The position numbers and the translations under genes are program-made. Below the pieces are notes generated by a model that was given only the letters and a program-made list of their open reading frames with translations, ran no database searches and had not been told where the DNA came from. From assembly GCA_000237975.1 (NCBI GenBank), contig CP003179.1:1922001-1986000 (forward strand): DNA of 64,000 nucleotides, in the 5' to 3' direction. Of this stretch, positions 50,157 through 59,449 are shown piece by piece; the stretch's first letter is position 1, and every line of letters starts with the position of its first letter. Origin of the DNA: Sulfobacillus acidophilus DSM 10332. Its GTDB lineage: Bacteria > Bacillota > Sulfobacillia > Sulfobacillales > Sulfobacillaceae.

Positions 50157-51812
50157 ATGAAAATTGTCGGATTATTACGTCGCGGCTGGCTGCCCTCCAC
50201 GGTAGCCCTGGCTTCGGCAGCCGTGTTAGCGGGTTGCGGGCAATCCGGAACCACCACCGCCGCGAGCAATGCCCCCCAACATGCGTTGCAAGTGATTCCC
50301 GGGTTGAACGGCGCGTTTCAGGATAACTTCAACCCCTATTCGGGTAGTGCCTTGAGCGGGACCTTAGGGCTAATTTACCAACCGCTTTTTTACTTTAATC
50401 TTGTCGGCACCCAGGTTTACCCGCTCATCGGCAAATCCTATCAATGGAGCAACAACAACCAAACGTTGACGGTCACCCTACGGCCGAACGTCAAATGGTC
50501 CAACGGCACCCCGCTGACGCCGGCTGACGTCGTTTTCAGCTTTGACATCTTGAAAAAGTTTCCGGCATTAGACACCAACGGTATTTGGACCCACCTCACC
50601 AGCGTTACGGCCGAAGGCAACCAAATCGTCTTCCAATTCAAGCAACCGGACGTTCCGTTTGCCTATTTCATTCTCGGACAGACGTATATTGTCCCCGAAA
50701 AAATCTGGAGCCAGTTTAGCAATCCGGCCACGGTGACCAATCAAAAGCCCGTCGGCAGCGGTCCCTACTTGGCGACCAATTTCACGCCGGAGGTCTACAC
50801 CTATGAAGCCAATCCCCTTTATTGGGGCGGCGAGCCCAAGGTGCATACCCTCAAATATCTGGATTACAGCGGTAACGAAAGTGCCACGTTAGCGTTGGCC
50901 AGCAATAAAATCGACTGGACCGACCTCTTTGTTCCCAATATTAATAAAGTGTTTGTGAGCAAAGATCCCCAGTACAACCATTATTGGTTTTCCACCGGCG
51001 GCACATTATTCTTGTATCCGAACCTGGCGAATCCCCTGTTATCGAATCTGGCAGTGCGTGAAGCGATTAGCGCAGCCATCAACCGACCGCAGTTGACCAA
51101 TGTCGGCGAGTACGGCTATGAACCCCCCGCCACTCCGACCGGATTGGTCTTACCGCCGGAAAAAACCTGGATTGATCCGCAATTGCCGGCTCAGGACACT
51201 CATTTTACCTTCAGTCCGGCTAAAGCGGTCAAGATTCTGGAAAACGCAGGATATAAGCGAAATGCCCAGGGCATCTTTACCGCACCCAACGGGACCCCGC
51301 TGTCCTTTACCATCCAAGTACCCGCCGGCTGGACCGACTGGGACACCGACTGTTCTTTGATGGCGCAAGACTTAAAGCAAGTCGGGATTAACGCGACGGT
51401 GGAACAACTCAGCTTCGGCGCCTATTACTCGGACATTACCACCGGCCATTATCAATTAGCGATGTCCTGGAGCAATATGGGGCCCACTCCCTATTACCTC
51501 TATAAGAGCCTCCTGGCTCCCAAAAACCCCGGCAACTTTGAAGGCTGGTCAAACCCGGTCACGACCGCGGCACTCACCCAGTATCGTACGTCCAGTAATC
51601 CGGCGGTCCAACGGCAAGCCATCTATACTCTGGAGAAAGCCGTGGCCGCCAACTTACCGGCCATCCCGCTGATTTACGGGGCAACCTGGTATGAATATCG
51701 CACCCAATACTTTACGGGCTGGCCCTCCGCCTCCAATCCATACGCCCAACCGGCCCCGTACAATTATCCGGCGGAAGCGATTGTCCTGACCCATCTGACC
51801 CCACGGTCATAA
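50157..51812 (+). CDS. ABC transporter substrate-binding lipoprotein, family 5 (oligosaccharide/peptide type)
   Basis: ATG 50157 lies ten bases after AAGGAG; a frame-open start at 50133 has no site. The 551-residue protein has a lipoprotein signal ending in VLAGC (Cys about residue 24). The SBP_bac_5 fold has VTLRPNVKWSNGTPLTPADV, KPVGSGPYLATNF and VREAISAAINRPQL. Family 5 proteins usually bind peptides, but several import oligosaccharides. The position after a galactosidase under a LacI repressor argues for a sugar ligand. Confidence 0.88.
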   Translation: MKIVGLLRRGWLPSTVALASAAVLAGCGQSGTTTAASNAPQHALQVIPGLNGAFQDNFNPYSGSALSGTLGLIYQPLFYFNLVGTQVYPLIGKSYQWSNNNQTLTVTLRPNVKWSNGTPLTPADVVFSFDILKKFPALDTNGIWTHLTSVTAEGNQIVFQFKQPDVPFAYFILGQTYIVPEKIWSQFSNPATVTNQKPVGSGPYLATNFTPEVYTYEANPLYWGGEPKVHTLKYLDYSGNESATLALASNKIDWTDLFVPNINKVFVSKDPQYNHYWFSTGGTLFLYPNLANPLLSNLAVREAISAAINRPQLTNVGEYGYEPPATPTGLVLPPEKTWIDPQLPAQDTHFTFSPAKAVKILENAGYKRNAQGIFTAPNGTPLSFTIQVPAGWTDWDTDCSLMAQDLKQVGINATVEQLSFGAYYSDITTGHYQLAMSWSNMGPTPYYLYKSLLAPKNPGNFEGWSNPVTTAALTQYRTSSNPAVQRQAIYTLEKAVAANLPAIPLIYGATWYEYRTQYFTGWPSASNPYAQPAPYNYPAEAIVLTHLTPRS

Positions 51813-51831
51813 GATCAAAAGGATGAGTGCG

Positions 51832-52818
51832 ATGTCTTACTTTCTGCGCCGCTTAGGTTTCTTGGTGCTGTCCCTCTGGGCGGCCGCAACGATAAACTTC
51901 ATTTTACCGCGGCTGATGCCCGGTAACCCGGCGATTTTAATGATTGGGCGGTTCAAGGGGCAAATCAGCCCCGCCGCCCTTCATGCCTTGGAACTGCAGT
52001 TTGGTATCACGCATGCGCCGCTTTGGCAGCAATATCTTATCTACTTAAATCAGTTGGTGCATGGCCAATGGGGCTTGTCGCTCACGTATTACCCGGTTCC
52101 GGTGTCTAAAGTGATTGCCCAAAGTCTGCCCTGGACGGTTGGCTTGGTGGGAACGGCTACGGTTCTTAGCGTTGGCCTGGGCGTTACGTTAGGGGTATTC
52201 ACCGCCTGGCGCCGAGGAGGCCGCTGGGATACCATATTGCCCACTCTGGCGACATTTACCGCCGCTTTGCCCTATTTTTGGCTCGCGTTGTTATTGCTGT
52301 ACGGCTTGGGCTACGAATGGCATTGGTTTCCTCTCGCGCATGCCTATTCGACGAATCTGACACCGTCATTCAGTCTGACCTTTATCTTCAATGTGATTCG
52401 CCATGCCCTTTTACCGGCGATAACCATTGTGGTGAGCTCGATTGGCGGATGGTTATTGGGCATGCGCAACAACATGATTCAAACCTTGGGGGAAGATTAC
52501 GTCTTGTTTGGAGAAGCCCGCGGGTTGTCCGAACGGCGCTTAATGATCCACTATGCGGCCCGCAATGCCATCTTGCCGAGCCTGACCGGATTTGCCATGG
52601 CTTTGGGCCTGGTGGTCGGCGGCGCGCTGTTGACCGAAGTGGTATTTTCCTACCCGGGTTTGGGCTATCAGCTGTTGCAAGCGGTGCAAAACGAAGATTA
52701 TCCCTTGATGCAGGGGCTCTTTTTAATGATTGCGTTCGCCGTCCTGGTGGCGAATTTCCTGGTCGAACTGGTTTATGCCAAGCTCGATCCCCGCACCCGA
52801 GGAGGAGTATCCTCATGA
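51832..52818 (+). CDS. ABC transporter permease (DppB-type)
   Basis: ATG 51832 (MSYFLRRLGFLVLSLWAAAT) is preferred over ATG 51823, which abuts the AAAAGG site. The 328-residue permease has six helices, the N-terminal FILPRLMPGNPA and the coupling-helix motif EDYVLFGEARGLSERRLM. It forms the channel together with the next gene, with which it overlaps by 4 bp. Confidence 0.92.
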   Translation: MSYFLRRLGFLVLSLWAAATINFILPRLMPGNPAILMIGRFKGQISPAALHALELQFGITHAPLWQQYLIYLNQLVHGQWGLSLTYYPVPVSKVIAQSLPWTVGLVGTATVLSVGLGVTLGVFTAWRRGGRWDTILPTLATFTAALPYFWLALLLLYGLGYEWHWFPLAHAYSTNLTPSFSLTFIFNVIRHALLPAITIVVSSIGGWLLGMRNNMIQTLGEDYVLFGEARGLSERRLMIHYAARNAILPSLTGFAMALGLVVGGALLTEVVFSYPGLGYQLLQAVQNEDYPLMQGLFLMIAFAVLVANFLVELVYAKLDPRTRGGVSS

Positions 52819-53756
52819 CCGAAAGTCCACGCCGCCGAAGCCAATGGCATGAATGGTGGTCGATATTTCGAAGTGATCGGCGCCCCCTCGTCGGTCTCAT
52901 TCTGTTGGCCGTTTTGGTGGCGGCCAGCCTAGCCGCTCCCTGGCTCACCCCTTATAACCCTTCCGCGACCGTCTTTACCCCTTTTCTACCGCCAAGTGGC
53001 CACCATTGGTTAGGCACGACCGCCAACGGTCAGGACGTCTTCGCCCAATTTGTCTATGGCGGCCGCATTTCCTTGGCGGTCGGGTTCGTGTCCGGTTTCG
53101 TGGCGACCGCCTTGGCGGTTTTGTTAGGCATGCTCCCGGCGTACTGGGGCGGTCGGGTCGACACGATTTTCGCGACGTTTACCAATATTATGCTGGTCAT
53201 CCCAGGACTGCCGCTGTTGATTGTCATCACCGCCTATGTGCATCAAACCGGGCCCTTTACCATCGCCCTGGTCATCGGACTCACGGGATGGCCCTGGGGT
53301 GCTCGCATCTTACGTTCGCAAACCTTGTCCCTGGCTCAACGCGATTTTGTGGTGGCCGCCCGTCTAGCCGGAGAAAACCGCTTAACCATTTTGTTGGCCG
53401 AAATTTTACCCAATATGCTCTCCCTGGTCGCCGCCAACTTCGTGTTTGCTACCATCGCGGCCATTTTGGCCGAAGCCAGTCTCGAATTTTTAGGACTCGG
53501 CAATCCCAATGCGGTGACCTGGGGCACGATGCTCTATTGGGCACAGACCGGGCAAGCCCTCTTAAACGGAGCCTGGTGGTGGTTTGTGCCCCCGGGTCTG
53601 GGCATTGCGCTGGTCGGCTTGAGCCTTTCGTTAATTAACTTCGGCATTGATCAAATCTCGAATCCGCGTTTACGCGTCTCGAACGTCCGACGGCAACGGT
53701 CCGAGCCCGGGAGGCCGGCCCTACCGTCACAACAGAAGGTAGGCGAGCCGCTATGA
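52815..53756 (+). CDS. ABC transporter permease (DppC-type)
   Basis: ATG 52815 overlaps the previous stop (ATGA) and follows GAGGAG. The 313-residue protein has a short cytoplasmic N terminus, then FRSDRRPLVGLILLAVLVAA and five more helices. The coupling loop is QRDFVVAARLAGENRLTILL, followed by EASLEFLGLGNPNAVTWGTM. It partners the DppB-type subunit. A long open frame upstream of the start is readthrough of the dppB region, not coding. Confidence 0.92.
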   Translation: MTESPRRRSQWHEWWSIFRSDRRPLVGLILLAVLVAASLAAPWLTPYNPSATVFTPFLPPSGHHWLGTTANGQDVFAQFVYGGRISLAVGFVSGFVATALAVLLGMLPAYWGGRVDTIFATFTNIMLVIPGLPLLIVITAYVHQTGPFTIALVIGLTGWPWGARILRSQTLSLAQRDFVVAARLAGENRLTILLAEILPNMLSLVAANFVFATIAAILAEASLEFLGLGNPNAVTWGTMLYWAQTGQALLNGAWWWFVPPGLGIALVGLSLSLINFGIDQISNPRLRVSNVRRQRSEPGRPALPSQQKVGEPL

Positions 53757-54748
53757 CATATCCTTTAGAGCTTCAGCAACTCCGTGTGTTCTACCGGACC
53801 CGCGATGGTGAGGTGGCGGCCCTGCGAAACGTGAGCCTCTCGATTAATGCCGGGGAAATTGTGGGCTTAGTGGGCGAATCGGGCAGCGGCAAATCCACGT
53901 TGGGCTTGGCCGTGATGCGTCTTTTGAAGCCGTCCGCCGCTCGTGTCACGGGGTCGGTGCATGTCGGCGGGCAAGATTTATACAGCTTGACGGATGACGC
54001 ATTACGGCTGACGCGCTGGCGCCACATCGCCATGGTTTTTCAAAGTTCCATGAATGCGTTAAATCCGGTTCTCTCGGTGGAGTCCCACTTTCGCGACACG
54101 TTTTTGGCTCACGATCCGACCATGCGAAAGTCGGCGATCCAAACAAAAACCGCCGAATTGTTGGAGTTGGTTCGCCTGAACCCCGCCGTCGCCCACAACT
54201 ATCCGCATGAATTATCCGGGGGAATGCGGCAACGCGTCGTCATCGCCTTGGCGCTGGCCTTAAACCCGAGCGTCTTGATTTTAGACGAGCCGACCACCGC
54301 CTTGGATGTGGTCGTTCAACGGGCCATTTTGGACCAAATCCGCCACATTCAACAACAACGCCGGTTAGCCGTCCTTTTCATCACCCACGATTTCATGCTG
54401 GTGTCGAGTCTAGCCGACCGCATCGCCGTTCTTTATGCCGGCGAACTGATGGAGGTGACCGCCGAGGTGACCGGCGATACCGCCCTCCATCATCCCTATA
54501 CGAAAGGGCTCATGCGCGCGGCTCCACGCTTGCTCGGAACCCGGGTGACGATTGAAAGTATACCGGGGGAACCGCCGGACATGCGGACCTTGCCGCCCGG
54601 CTGTCCTTTTTACGATCGCTGCAGCCAGCGGCTCCCGCGCTGCCAAAAGACGCCTCTTCCCCCGCGAACCGGGGAGACGTTTATCCGTTGCCATCTCGTA
54701 GACGACAGTATCACCGTCCATCATGATATAGGAGGCGACCCGTCGTGA
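53753..54748 (+). CDS. ABC transporter ATP-binding protein (DppD-type)
   Basis: ATG 53753 overlaps the permease stop by 4 bp. The 331-residue ATPase has Walker A GESGSGKST, the signature LSGGMRQRV, Walker B VLILDEPTTALD and switch His in LFITHDF. The C-terminal oligopeptide/dipeptide extension PPGCPFYDRCSQRLPRC has the cysteines that bind an Fe-S cluster in some relatives. It energises the importer. Confidence 0.93.
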   Translation: MTYPLELQQLRVFYRTRDGEVAALRNVSLSINAGEIVGLVGESGSGKSTLGLAVMRLLKPSAARVTGSVHVGGQDLYSLTDDALRLTRWRHIAMVFQSSMNALNPVLSVESHFRDTFLAHDPTMRKSAIQTKTAELLELVRLNPAVAHNYPHELSGGMRQRVVIALALALNPSVLILDEPTTALDVVVQRAILDQIRHIQQQRRLAVLFITHDFMLVSSLADRIAVLYAGELMEVTAEVTGDTALHHPYTKGLMRAAPRLLGTRVTIESIPGEPPDMRTLPPGCPFYDRCSQRLPRCQKTPLPPRTGETFIRCHLVDDSITVHHDIGGDPS

Positions 54749-55695
54749 CGGTTCCGTTAATACGTGCAGAGCATCTATCCGTTCGATATCGCCGGGCCCG
54801 CGGGGGCGACATTCTCGCGTGCCGTGATTTAACCTTAACGGTTCAGGCCGAAGAAACGGTGGCCCTAGTCGGTGAGTCGGGCAGCGGTAAAAGCACTATC
54901 GGAAAAACCTTTGTGCGACTGATAGAACCGAGCGCGGGACACCTGTGGTTTCGCGATCGGGACGTGGCCCATTTGGCGGGTTCGGCCTTAATGGACTATC
55001 ATCGGGCAGCCCAGATGATTTTCCAAGATCCCTTTTCTTCGCTTAATCCTTGGCACACCGTGGCCCACCACATCCGGCGTCCCTTGGCGCGGCTTCAACA
55101 CCTCCGGGGATCGGCCGCCGAAGCCGAGATCGACCGCTTGTTGGAACAAGTCAACCTCACCCCTACCGGTCAGTTTCGCGACAAATACCCTCATGAACTG
55201 TCGGGCGGTCAGCGCCAGAGGGTGGCGATTGCGCGGGCTTTAGCCGCCAATCCCGTATTTATCGCCGCCGACGAACCGATTTCGATGTTGGACGTCTCGC
55301 TCCGGGCCGATGTGCTGCGGCTCTTAGAATCGCTGCAAACCCGGCACGCGTTAAGTTTTCTTTATATTACCCACGACCTGGCGTCGGCTCGATATTTGGC
55401 CCACCGCATTGCGGTCGTTTATGGCGGATCTCTCATCGAGTTGGCGGAAGCCGGCGAATTGGTGGAACACCCCGCTCACCCTTATACGCGCTTATTGCTG
55501 GCGGCCAGCCCCGGTTCGCCGATGACCGGCGCCTTGCCGGAAACCGAACAATCAGCTCCCGACTTGTCCCCCATGCGGTCAGGATGCCCGTTTGCCCCCC
55601 GGTGCCCCCATGTGATGGACCGCTGCCGGGAAGTCATGCCCGACTGGACACCGGCCGCCCCCGAACATGATGTGGCGTGTCATCTGCATGCCTAA
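54745..55695 (+). CDS. ABC transporter ATP-binding protein (DppF-type)
   Basis: GTG 54745 overlaps the previous stop (GTGA). The 316-residue ATPase has Walker A GESGSGKST, LSGGQRQRVAIARAL and Walker B FIAADEPISMLD. Its C terminus has the oligopeptide-type cysteine segment SGCPFAPRCPHVMDRC. It completes the five-gene importer, the last member of the lacI operon. A hairpin follows at 55727-55750. Confidence 0.93.
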   Translation: MTVPLIRAEHLSVRYRRARGGDILACRDLTLTVQAEETVALVGESGSGKSTIGKTFVRLIEPSAGHLWFRDRDVAHLAGSALMDYHRAAQMIFQDPFSSLNPWHTVAHHIRRPLARLQHLRGSAAEAEIDRLLEQVNLTPTGQFRDKYPHELSGGQRQRVAIARALAANPVFIAADEPISMLDVSLRADVLRLLESLQTRHALSFLYITHDLASARYLAHRIAVVYGGSLIELAEAGELVEHPAHPYTRLLLAASPGSPMTGALPETEQSAPDLSPMRSGCPFAPRCPHVMDRCREVMPDWTPAAPEHDVACHLHA

Positions 55696-55726
55696 AAAGA
55701 CTCCTGGGCCGGTCATCGATTGAGTA

Positions 55727-55750
55727 GGGGCGGGTGAACAACCCGCGCCC
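55727..55750. terminator. Hairpin after the importer operon
   Basis: GGGGCGGGT (55727-55735) pairs with ACCCGCGCCC (55741-55750) with one bulge and a GAACA loop, 32 bases after the last importer gene. It has no T-run. Confidence 0.4.
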
Positions 55751-55871
55751 TCTCCGGTTCCCCGATGACCGTCCAAACCCGAAAGTGCCACCGCAAGCCG
55801 TTCAGCCTCTTCATCGGCATCGGTTCTGTCACCTGTCCTCGCGGGGGACCCGTCGGTCTTTTCGTACCTTG

Positions 55872-57071
55872 TCATGGGCGTCCGTCTTTCGGGAGCCCCA
55901 ATACCCGTTCGGCGATGACGTTCTTTTGAATCTCCGAAGTGCCGGCAAAAATGGTTTCGGCACGAGACCACAAAAACGCGCGATGCAAATCACCCCCGGC
56001 CAAACTGTCCAAGCCTCCCGCGAAAGGCATGGCGCCCCCCAGTACGTCCATGGCCAGTTCCCCCAGGCGCTTATGCATTTCGCTGTAATAGAGCTTGAGC
56101 ATCGACGCTTCGGGTCCCAAACGGCTTTTCGTTTGTAGCTGCGTAATCACCTGATAGCCATGAAACCGTAAAATCTCAATCTCACTCCAGAGTTCCATAA
56201 AACGCTGCCGGTAATGGGCGTCGTCGGCGATGGGGCCGTTTTCCCCTCGCGATTGGCGAGCCGCATCGAGTAATGTGTCAAATTCCCGCCGATAGTGCGC
56301 ATGCCGGCCGACAATGGTCGTACCGCGTTCAAAGGACAAGATGGTGTTGGCGATCCGCCAGCCGTCGTTAACCGCCCCCACGACATTCTCCCGGGCGGTG
56401 CGGGCCTCGTTAAACGTGACACTATTGAAGTGGGCCTCACCCGTCAGTTGGACCAGCGGTTCCACCGTTACCCCGACCTGGTGCATCGGCACTAACAAAA
56501 AGGTGATGCCGCGGTGTTTAGGTGCCGAGGCGTCGGTACGGGCCAACACAAAGCACCAGTCCGCCAAATGAGCATAGGAGGTCCAAATTTTCTGGCCGGT
56601 GATAACCCACTCGTCGCCGTCCAATACCGCCCGGGTGGTTAGAGAGGCTAAATCGGAGCCGGCATTGGGTTCGGAATAGCCCTGGCACCAGATCTCGTCC
56701 CCGGCCAAAAGGGGGGGGATAAATCGTCGTTTCTGATCCTCGGTGCCTTCGACCAAGAGCGTCGGCCCCAAAAGCCCTTTGCCTAGGCCGTTGACGCCGG
56801 CCGGAGCATTGGCGCGGGCGCATTCTTCCGAGAAAATCACCTCCTCCACCCAGGTCAGTCCTTGCCCGCCATATTCTTTGGGCCACGACAAGCCCGCCAA
56901 TCCATGCGCATAGACCGTCCGCTCCCAGCAAAGCCCTACTTCGGCCTGTTCTTGGGGATTCCGCGGGTAGGGATGTTTAGACGTTCCCCACCCCTCCGGC
57001 AATACCTCCGTCAGAAAAGACCGCACGCGCTCCCGAAATGCCTCGTGTTCGGCGCTAAAGCGAATATCCAT
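55872..57071 (-). CDS. Acyl-CoA dehydrogenase, catalytic-type subunit
   Basis: ATG 57071 (MDIRFSAEHEAFRERV) lies nine bases after GGAGG; ATG 57077 is too close to it. The 399-residue flavoprotein has the ACAD motifs LAGLSWPKEYGGQG, IWCQGYSEPNAGSDLASL, WVITGQKIWTSYAH and the C-terminal FAD/acyl motif TIFAGTSEIQKNVIAERVLG. It introduces the 2,3 double bond in acyl-CoA. The gene overlaps by 17 bp the other dehydrogenase gene. This pair resembles the heteromeric FadE/ChsE enzymes of actinobacterial steroid side-chain degradation. Confidence 0.88.
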   Translation of the reverse strand: MDIRFSAEHEAFRERVRSFLTEVLPEGWGTSKHPYPRNPQEQAEVGLCWERTVYAHGLAGLSWPKEYGGQGLTWVEEVIFSEECARANAPAGVNGLGKGLLGPTLLVEGTEDQKRRFIPPLLAGDEIWCQGYSEPNAGSDLASLTTRAVLDGDEWVITGQKIWTSYAHLADWCFVLARTDASAPKHRGITFLLVPMHQVGVTVEPLVQLTGEAHFNSVTFNEARTARENVVGAVNDGWRIANTILSFERGTTIVGRHAHYRREFDTLLDAARQSRGENGPIADDAHYRQRFMELWSEIEILRFHGYQVITQLQTKSRLGPEASMLKLYYSEMHKRLGELAMDVLGGAMPFAGGLDSLAGGDLHRAFLWSRAETIFAGTSEIQKNVIAERVLGLPKDGRP

Positions 57072-58203
57072 GCCCATCCCCCTCCTCGAACCGTCCGTCA
57101 ATGATCCGCCGGGCCATCTGCTCACGCAAGTCGGTCGACCGGCCCAATTGGGAAGCCAGCCGCCAGGCACGCTTGAAATAGAGGTGGACATCGCTATCCC
57201 AGGTAAAGGCGATGCCTCCGTGCAGCTGAATGGCATCACCGGTGACCCGCCGAGCCATGTCCCCGGCGTATGCCTTGGCCAGCTTGGCATAGAGCGGCCC
57301 GTCGGAATCCCCTTCGCTCACCGTCCATGCGGCATAACGATTCGCCACCCGGGCGCTTTCCAATAACAGATAGTCGTCGGCGGCGGCATGTTTGACCGCC
57401 TGAAACCGACCGACCGGTCCCCCAAACTGTTCGCGGACTTTGACATACTCCAGCGTAAGGCGAAACACTTCTTCCGCCACCCCCAGCGCCTCTTGGGCCA
57501 GCGCCGCCAGCGCGATGGTACGGGCGCGCTGCCAAGCCTCGGCGCCGGGCCGGACGACATCCGCCTCGTCCAACGCGTAACCGTCCAGGCTGAGCGCGGC
57601 CATCGGATAGGAGCCGTCCAGACTCTGAAGCGGTTCAATCGCCAAACCGGGCCGGCCGGGCTCCAACAGGGCCAGAAACACCCCGCCGATCTCGGTCGAG
57701 TAGGCCGGCGTCAGCACGAGGCCGGCCACTTCGGCAAAAGGCACGAAGGTGCGTCGTCCGAATAGCCGGATACGTCCTTGCCGTTTCACGGATTGCACCC
57801 CGCCGGTCTCAAACCCGCCTTGACCGTCACCCCAGGCGATGGTGGGAATAGTCTTTCCGGCCGCGATCGCGGGAAGCCACCGTTCTCGCACCTGGTTGTC
57901 CCCCCAGGATTCTAAAATGGCGGTGACCACATAACTTTCCGCCAAAGGAAACGGTAACAAGGCTTGCCCGGCGGCCTCAAACACGAGGGCATAATCCAAG
58001 AGCGTCAAATGGCTGCCGCCATACGCTTCCGAAAGGTTACCTCCCAGAATCCCCTGGTCGGCTAACTTACCGACTAGCCGTCGGGCCACCCCCGCCCCCT
58101 CTCGATAGGCATCGCGACATAGACCGGGTCCTGCCTCCCGGCGCATCAAACCCAGTGCGCTGTCGTACACCATGAACTGCTCGTCCGAATAACTAAAGTC
58201 CAT
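57055..58203 (-). CDS. Acyl-CoA dehydrogenase family protein, probable partner subunit
   Basis: ATG 58203 follows GGAGGGGG. The 382-residue protein has the ACAD fold, with LADQGILGGNLSEAYGGSHL, EAAGQALLPFPLAESYV, YVKVREQFGGPVGRFQAVKH and QLHGGIAFTWDSDVHLYFKRA. It lacks the TSEIQ-type C-terminal motif present in its neighbour, and the middle strand motifs are divergent. In alpha2beta2 dehydrogenases each subunit supplies part of the site; this could be the non-catalytic or substrate-binding half. That is inference from the pairing. Confidence 0.82.
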   Translation of the reverse strand: MDFSYSDEQFMVYDSALGLMRREAGPGLCRDAYREGAGVARRLVGKLADQGILGGNLSEAYGGSHLTLLDYALVFEAAGQALLPFPLAESYVVTAILESWGDNQVRERWLPAIAAGKTIPTIAWGDGQGGFETGGVQSVKRQGRIRLFGRRTFVPFAEVAGLVLTPAYSTEIGGVFLALLEPGRPGLAIEPLQSLDGSYPMAALSLDGYALDEADVVRPGAEAWQRARTIALAALAQEALGVAEEVFRLTLEYVKVREQFGGPVGRFQAVKHAAADDYLLLESARVANRYAAWTVSEGDSDGPLYAKLAKAYAGDMARRVTGDAIQLHGGIAFTWDSDVHLYFKRAWRLASQLGRSTDLREQMARRIIDGRFEEGDGHGYSL

Positions 58204-58228
58204 CCTCTTCCCCCTCCTTGGCGGGTAC

Positions 58229-59449
58229 TTAAAGCGTTTCGACAAAGTCCCGCATCAATCGGCCCACCACTTGGGGCTGTTCCTCTTGCACCCAGTGCGC
58301 CGCCTCGGCCACGACGCGGGTTCCTACATCGGGTCGAACGCGGCGGCAGGCCGCCTCCCAATCGGCGACCCGGGGCTGGCAATATGGATCATAAGCGCCC
58401 CAAATCATGAGAAGCGGATGCCTGACCCGGCTTAGAGTCACCAGCGGGGACGTGCGGTTCGCCCCGGCATCGCGCATCCGGCGTGGTCCCAGACGGGTTT
58501 GCCAAATATTGTGATAGGTGGTATAAACCGCTTGGCGCGATACGGCTTCGGGTCGTCGGAAGTGAATCGCCTTCAAATTGGCTTCTACCACGGCTAGACG
58601 ATCATCGAAAAGCGGATTGGGCGGAAAGCGCCGCTCTTCCACGGGCCAATGACGGGACGGCTCGCCGGTCCGCCCGGCAAGAGAAACCAATATTCCGGCC
58701 CGAGCCACAGGTGGTTGACGCTCCATCAACGCCAGCGCCAGGTAGGCGCCAAACGAGTAGCCGCCTAATATGGCTCCGTCGCCCGCCACCCCCCGCACCG
58801 CATCGGCCAAAATGTCCAAGTAGCGTCCGTAGTCGAAATTCCCGGGCCAATCGTCCGACTCGCCATAACCCGGCAGGTCCAGCAGCCAGACATCCAAGTT
58901 CCCCAGGTGCGGCATCACGCTCCGCCAATGGGTCCAACTTCCATAAACCCCATGCAGCAGTACCAGCCGTGGCCCCTCTCCGGGGCGATGAACGGCGTGC
59001 AGAGTGATATCACCCACTTGGAGACGATGGTGCGTCAGACCTTCCACCCGCCAGCCGCGCACGACCTCCACCATCGCCGCTTTGAGGCTTAAGGCCGGCA
59101 CGGCCGTTATACGGGCAGTCCGCACGGCCGCCAACGCATCCTCCAAATCGGCGCCTTGATAAACCAGCGCCAACGCGGCCACCGCCGCCGTGCGGGAGTT
59201 CCCGGCTTGGCAATAGACCCCCACGGTCGCGCCTGCCCGGGCCCATTGGGCCACCCGGCGCGCCGCCTGACCGAGCATAGCATGCTGGCCGGGCATCTCG
59301 TCTTGCAACGGAAAGTGATCGACCGGAATCGCGTAGCCGGGGGGAAACGCTTCCGCCCGCAAGTCCACCAGCCGGGTAGCGCCGTGGCGAATCATGTTAG
59401 ACGCCTCGGCGGCGTCTCCCATCCAAATGTTGGGGGTTAACCGATTCAT
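58229..59449 (-). CDS. Fusion of a tyrosine-phosphatase-like domain and an alpha/beta-hydrolase
   Basis: The 406-residue protein joins two enzymes. Residues about 1-130 form a dual-specificity/tyrosine-phosphatase-like domain: RLTPNIWMGDAAEASNMI, VDLRAEAFPPGY and the P-loop VYCQAGNSRTAAVAAL, which keeps the Cx5R core but has Tyr instead of the usual His before Cys. Residues about 145-405 are an alpha/beta-hydrolase with the oxyanion region VLLHGVYGSWTHW, nucleophile Ser in GGYSFGAYLAL and His in AEAAHWVQEEQPQ. The start overlaps the MaoC stop by 4 bp (ATGA). In this operon it may hydrolyse an acyl-CoA or ester intermediate. Confidence 0.8.
   Translation of the reverse strand: MNRLTPNIWMGDAAEASNMIRHGATRLVDLRAEAFPPGYAIPVDHFPLQDEMPGQHAMLGQAARRVAQWARAGATVGVYCQAGNSRTAAVAALALVYQGADLEDALAAVRTARITAVPALSLKAAMVEVVRGWRVEGLTHHRLQVGDITLHAVHRPGEGPRLVLLHGVYGSWTHWRSVMPHLGNLDVWLLDLPGYGESDDWPGNFDYGRYLDILADAVRGVAGDGAILGGYSFGAYLALALMERQPPVARAGILVSLAGRTGEPSRHWPVEERRFPPNPLFDDRLAVVEANLKAIHFRRPEAVSRQAVYTTYHNIWQTRLGPRRMRDAGANRTSPLVTLSRVRHPLLMIWGAYDPYCQPRVADWEAACRRVRPDVGTRVVAEAAHWVQEEQPQVVGRLMRDFVETL

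Noticed and set aside
52278-52814. Long open frame in front of the DppC-type permease
   Set aside because: It is a shadow of the DppB-type gene; the true start is ATG 52815 with a ribosome site and 4-bp overlap.
57072-57290. N-terminal extension of the acyl-CoA dehydrogenase
   Set aside because: It lies within the preceding dehydrogenase gene, has no family similarity, and ATG 57071 has a good ribosome site.
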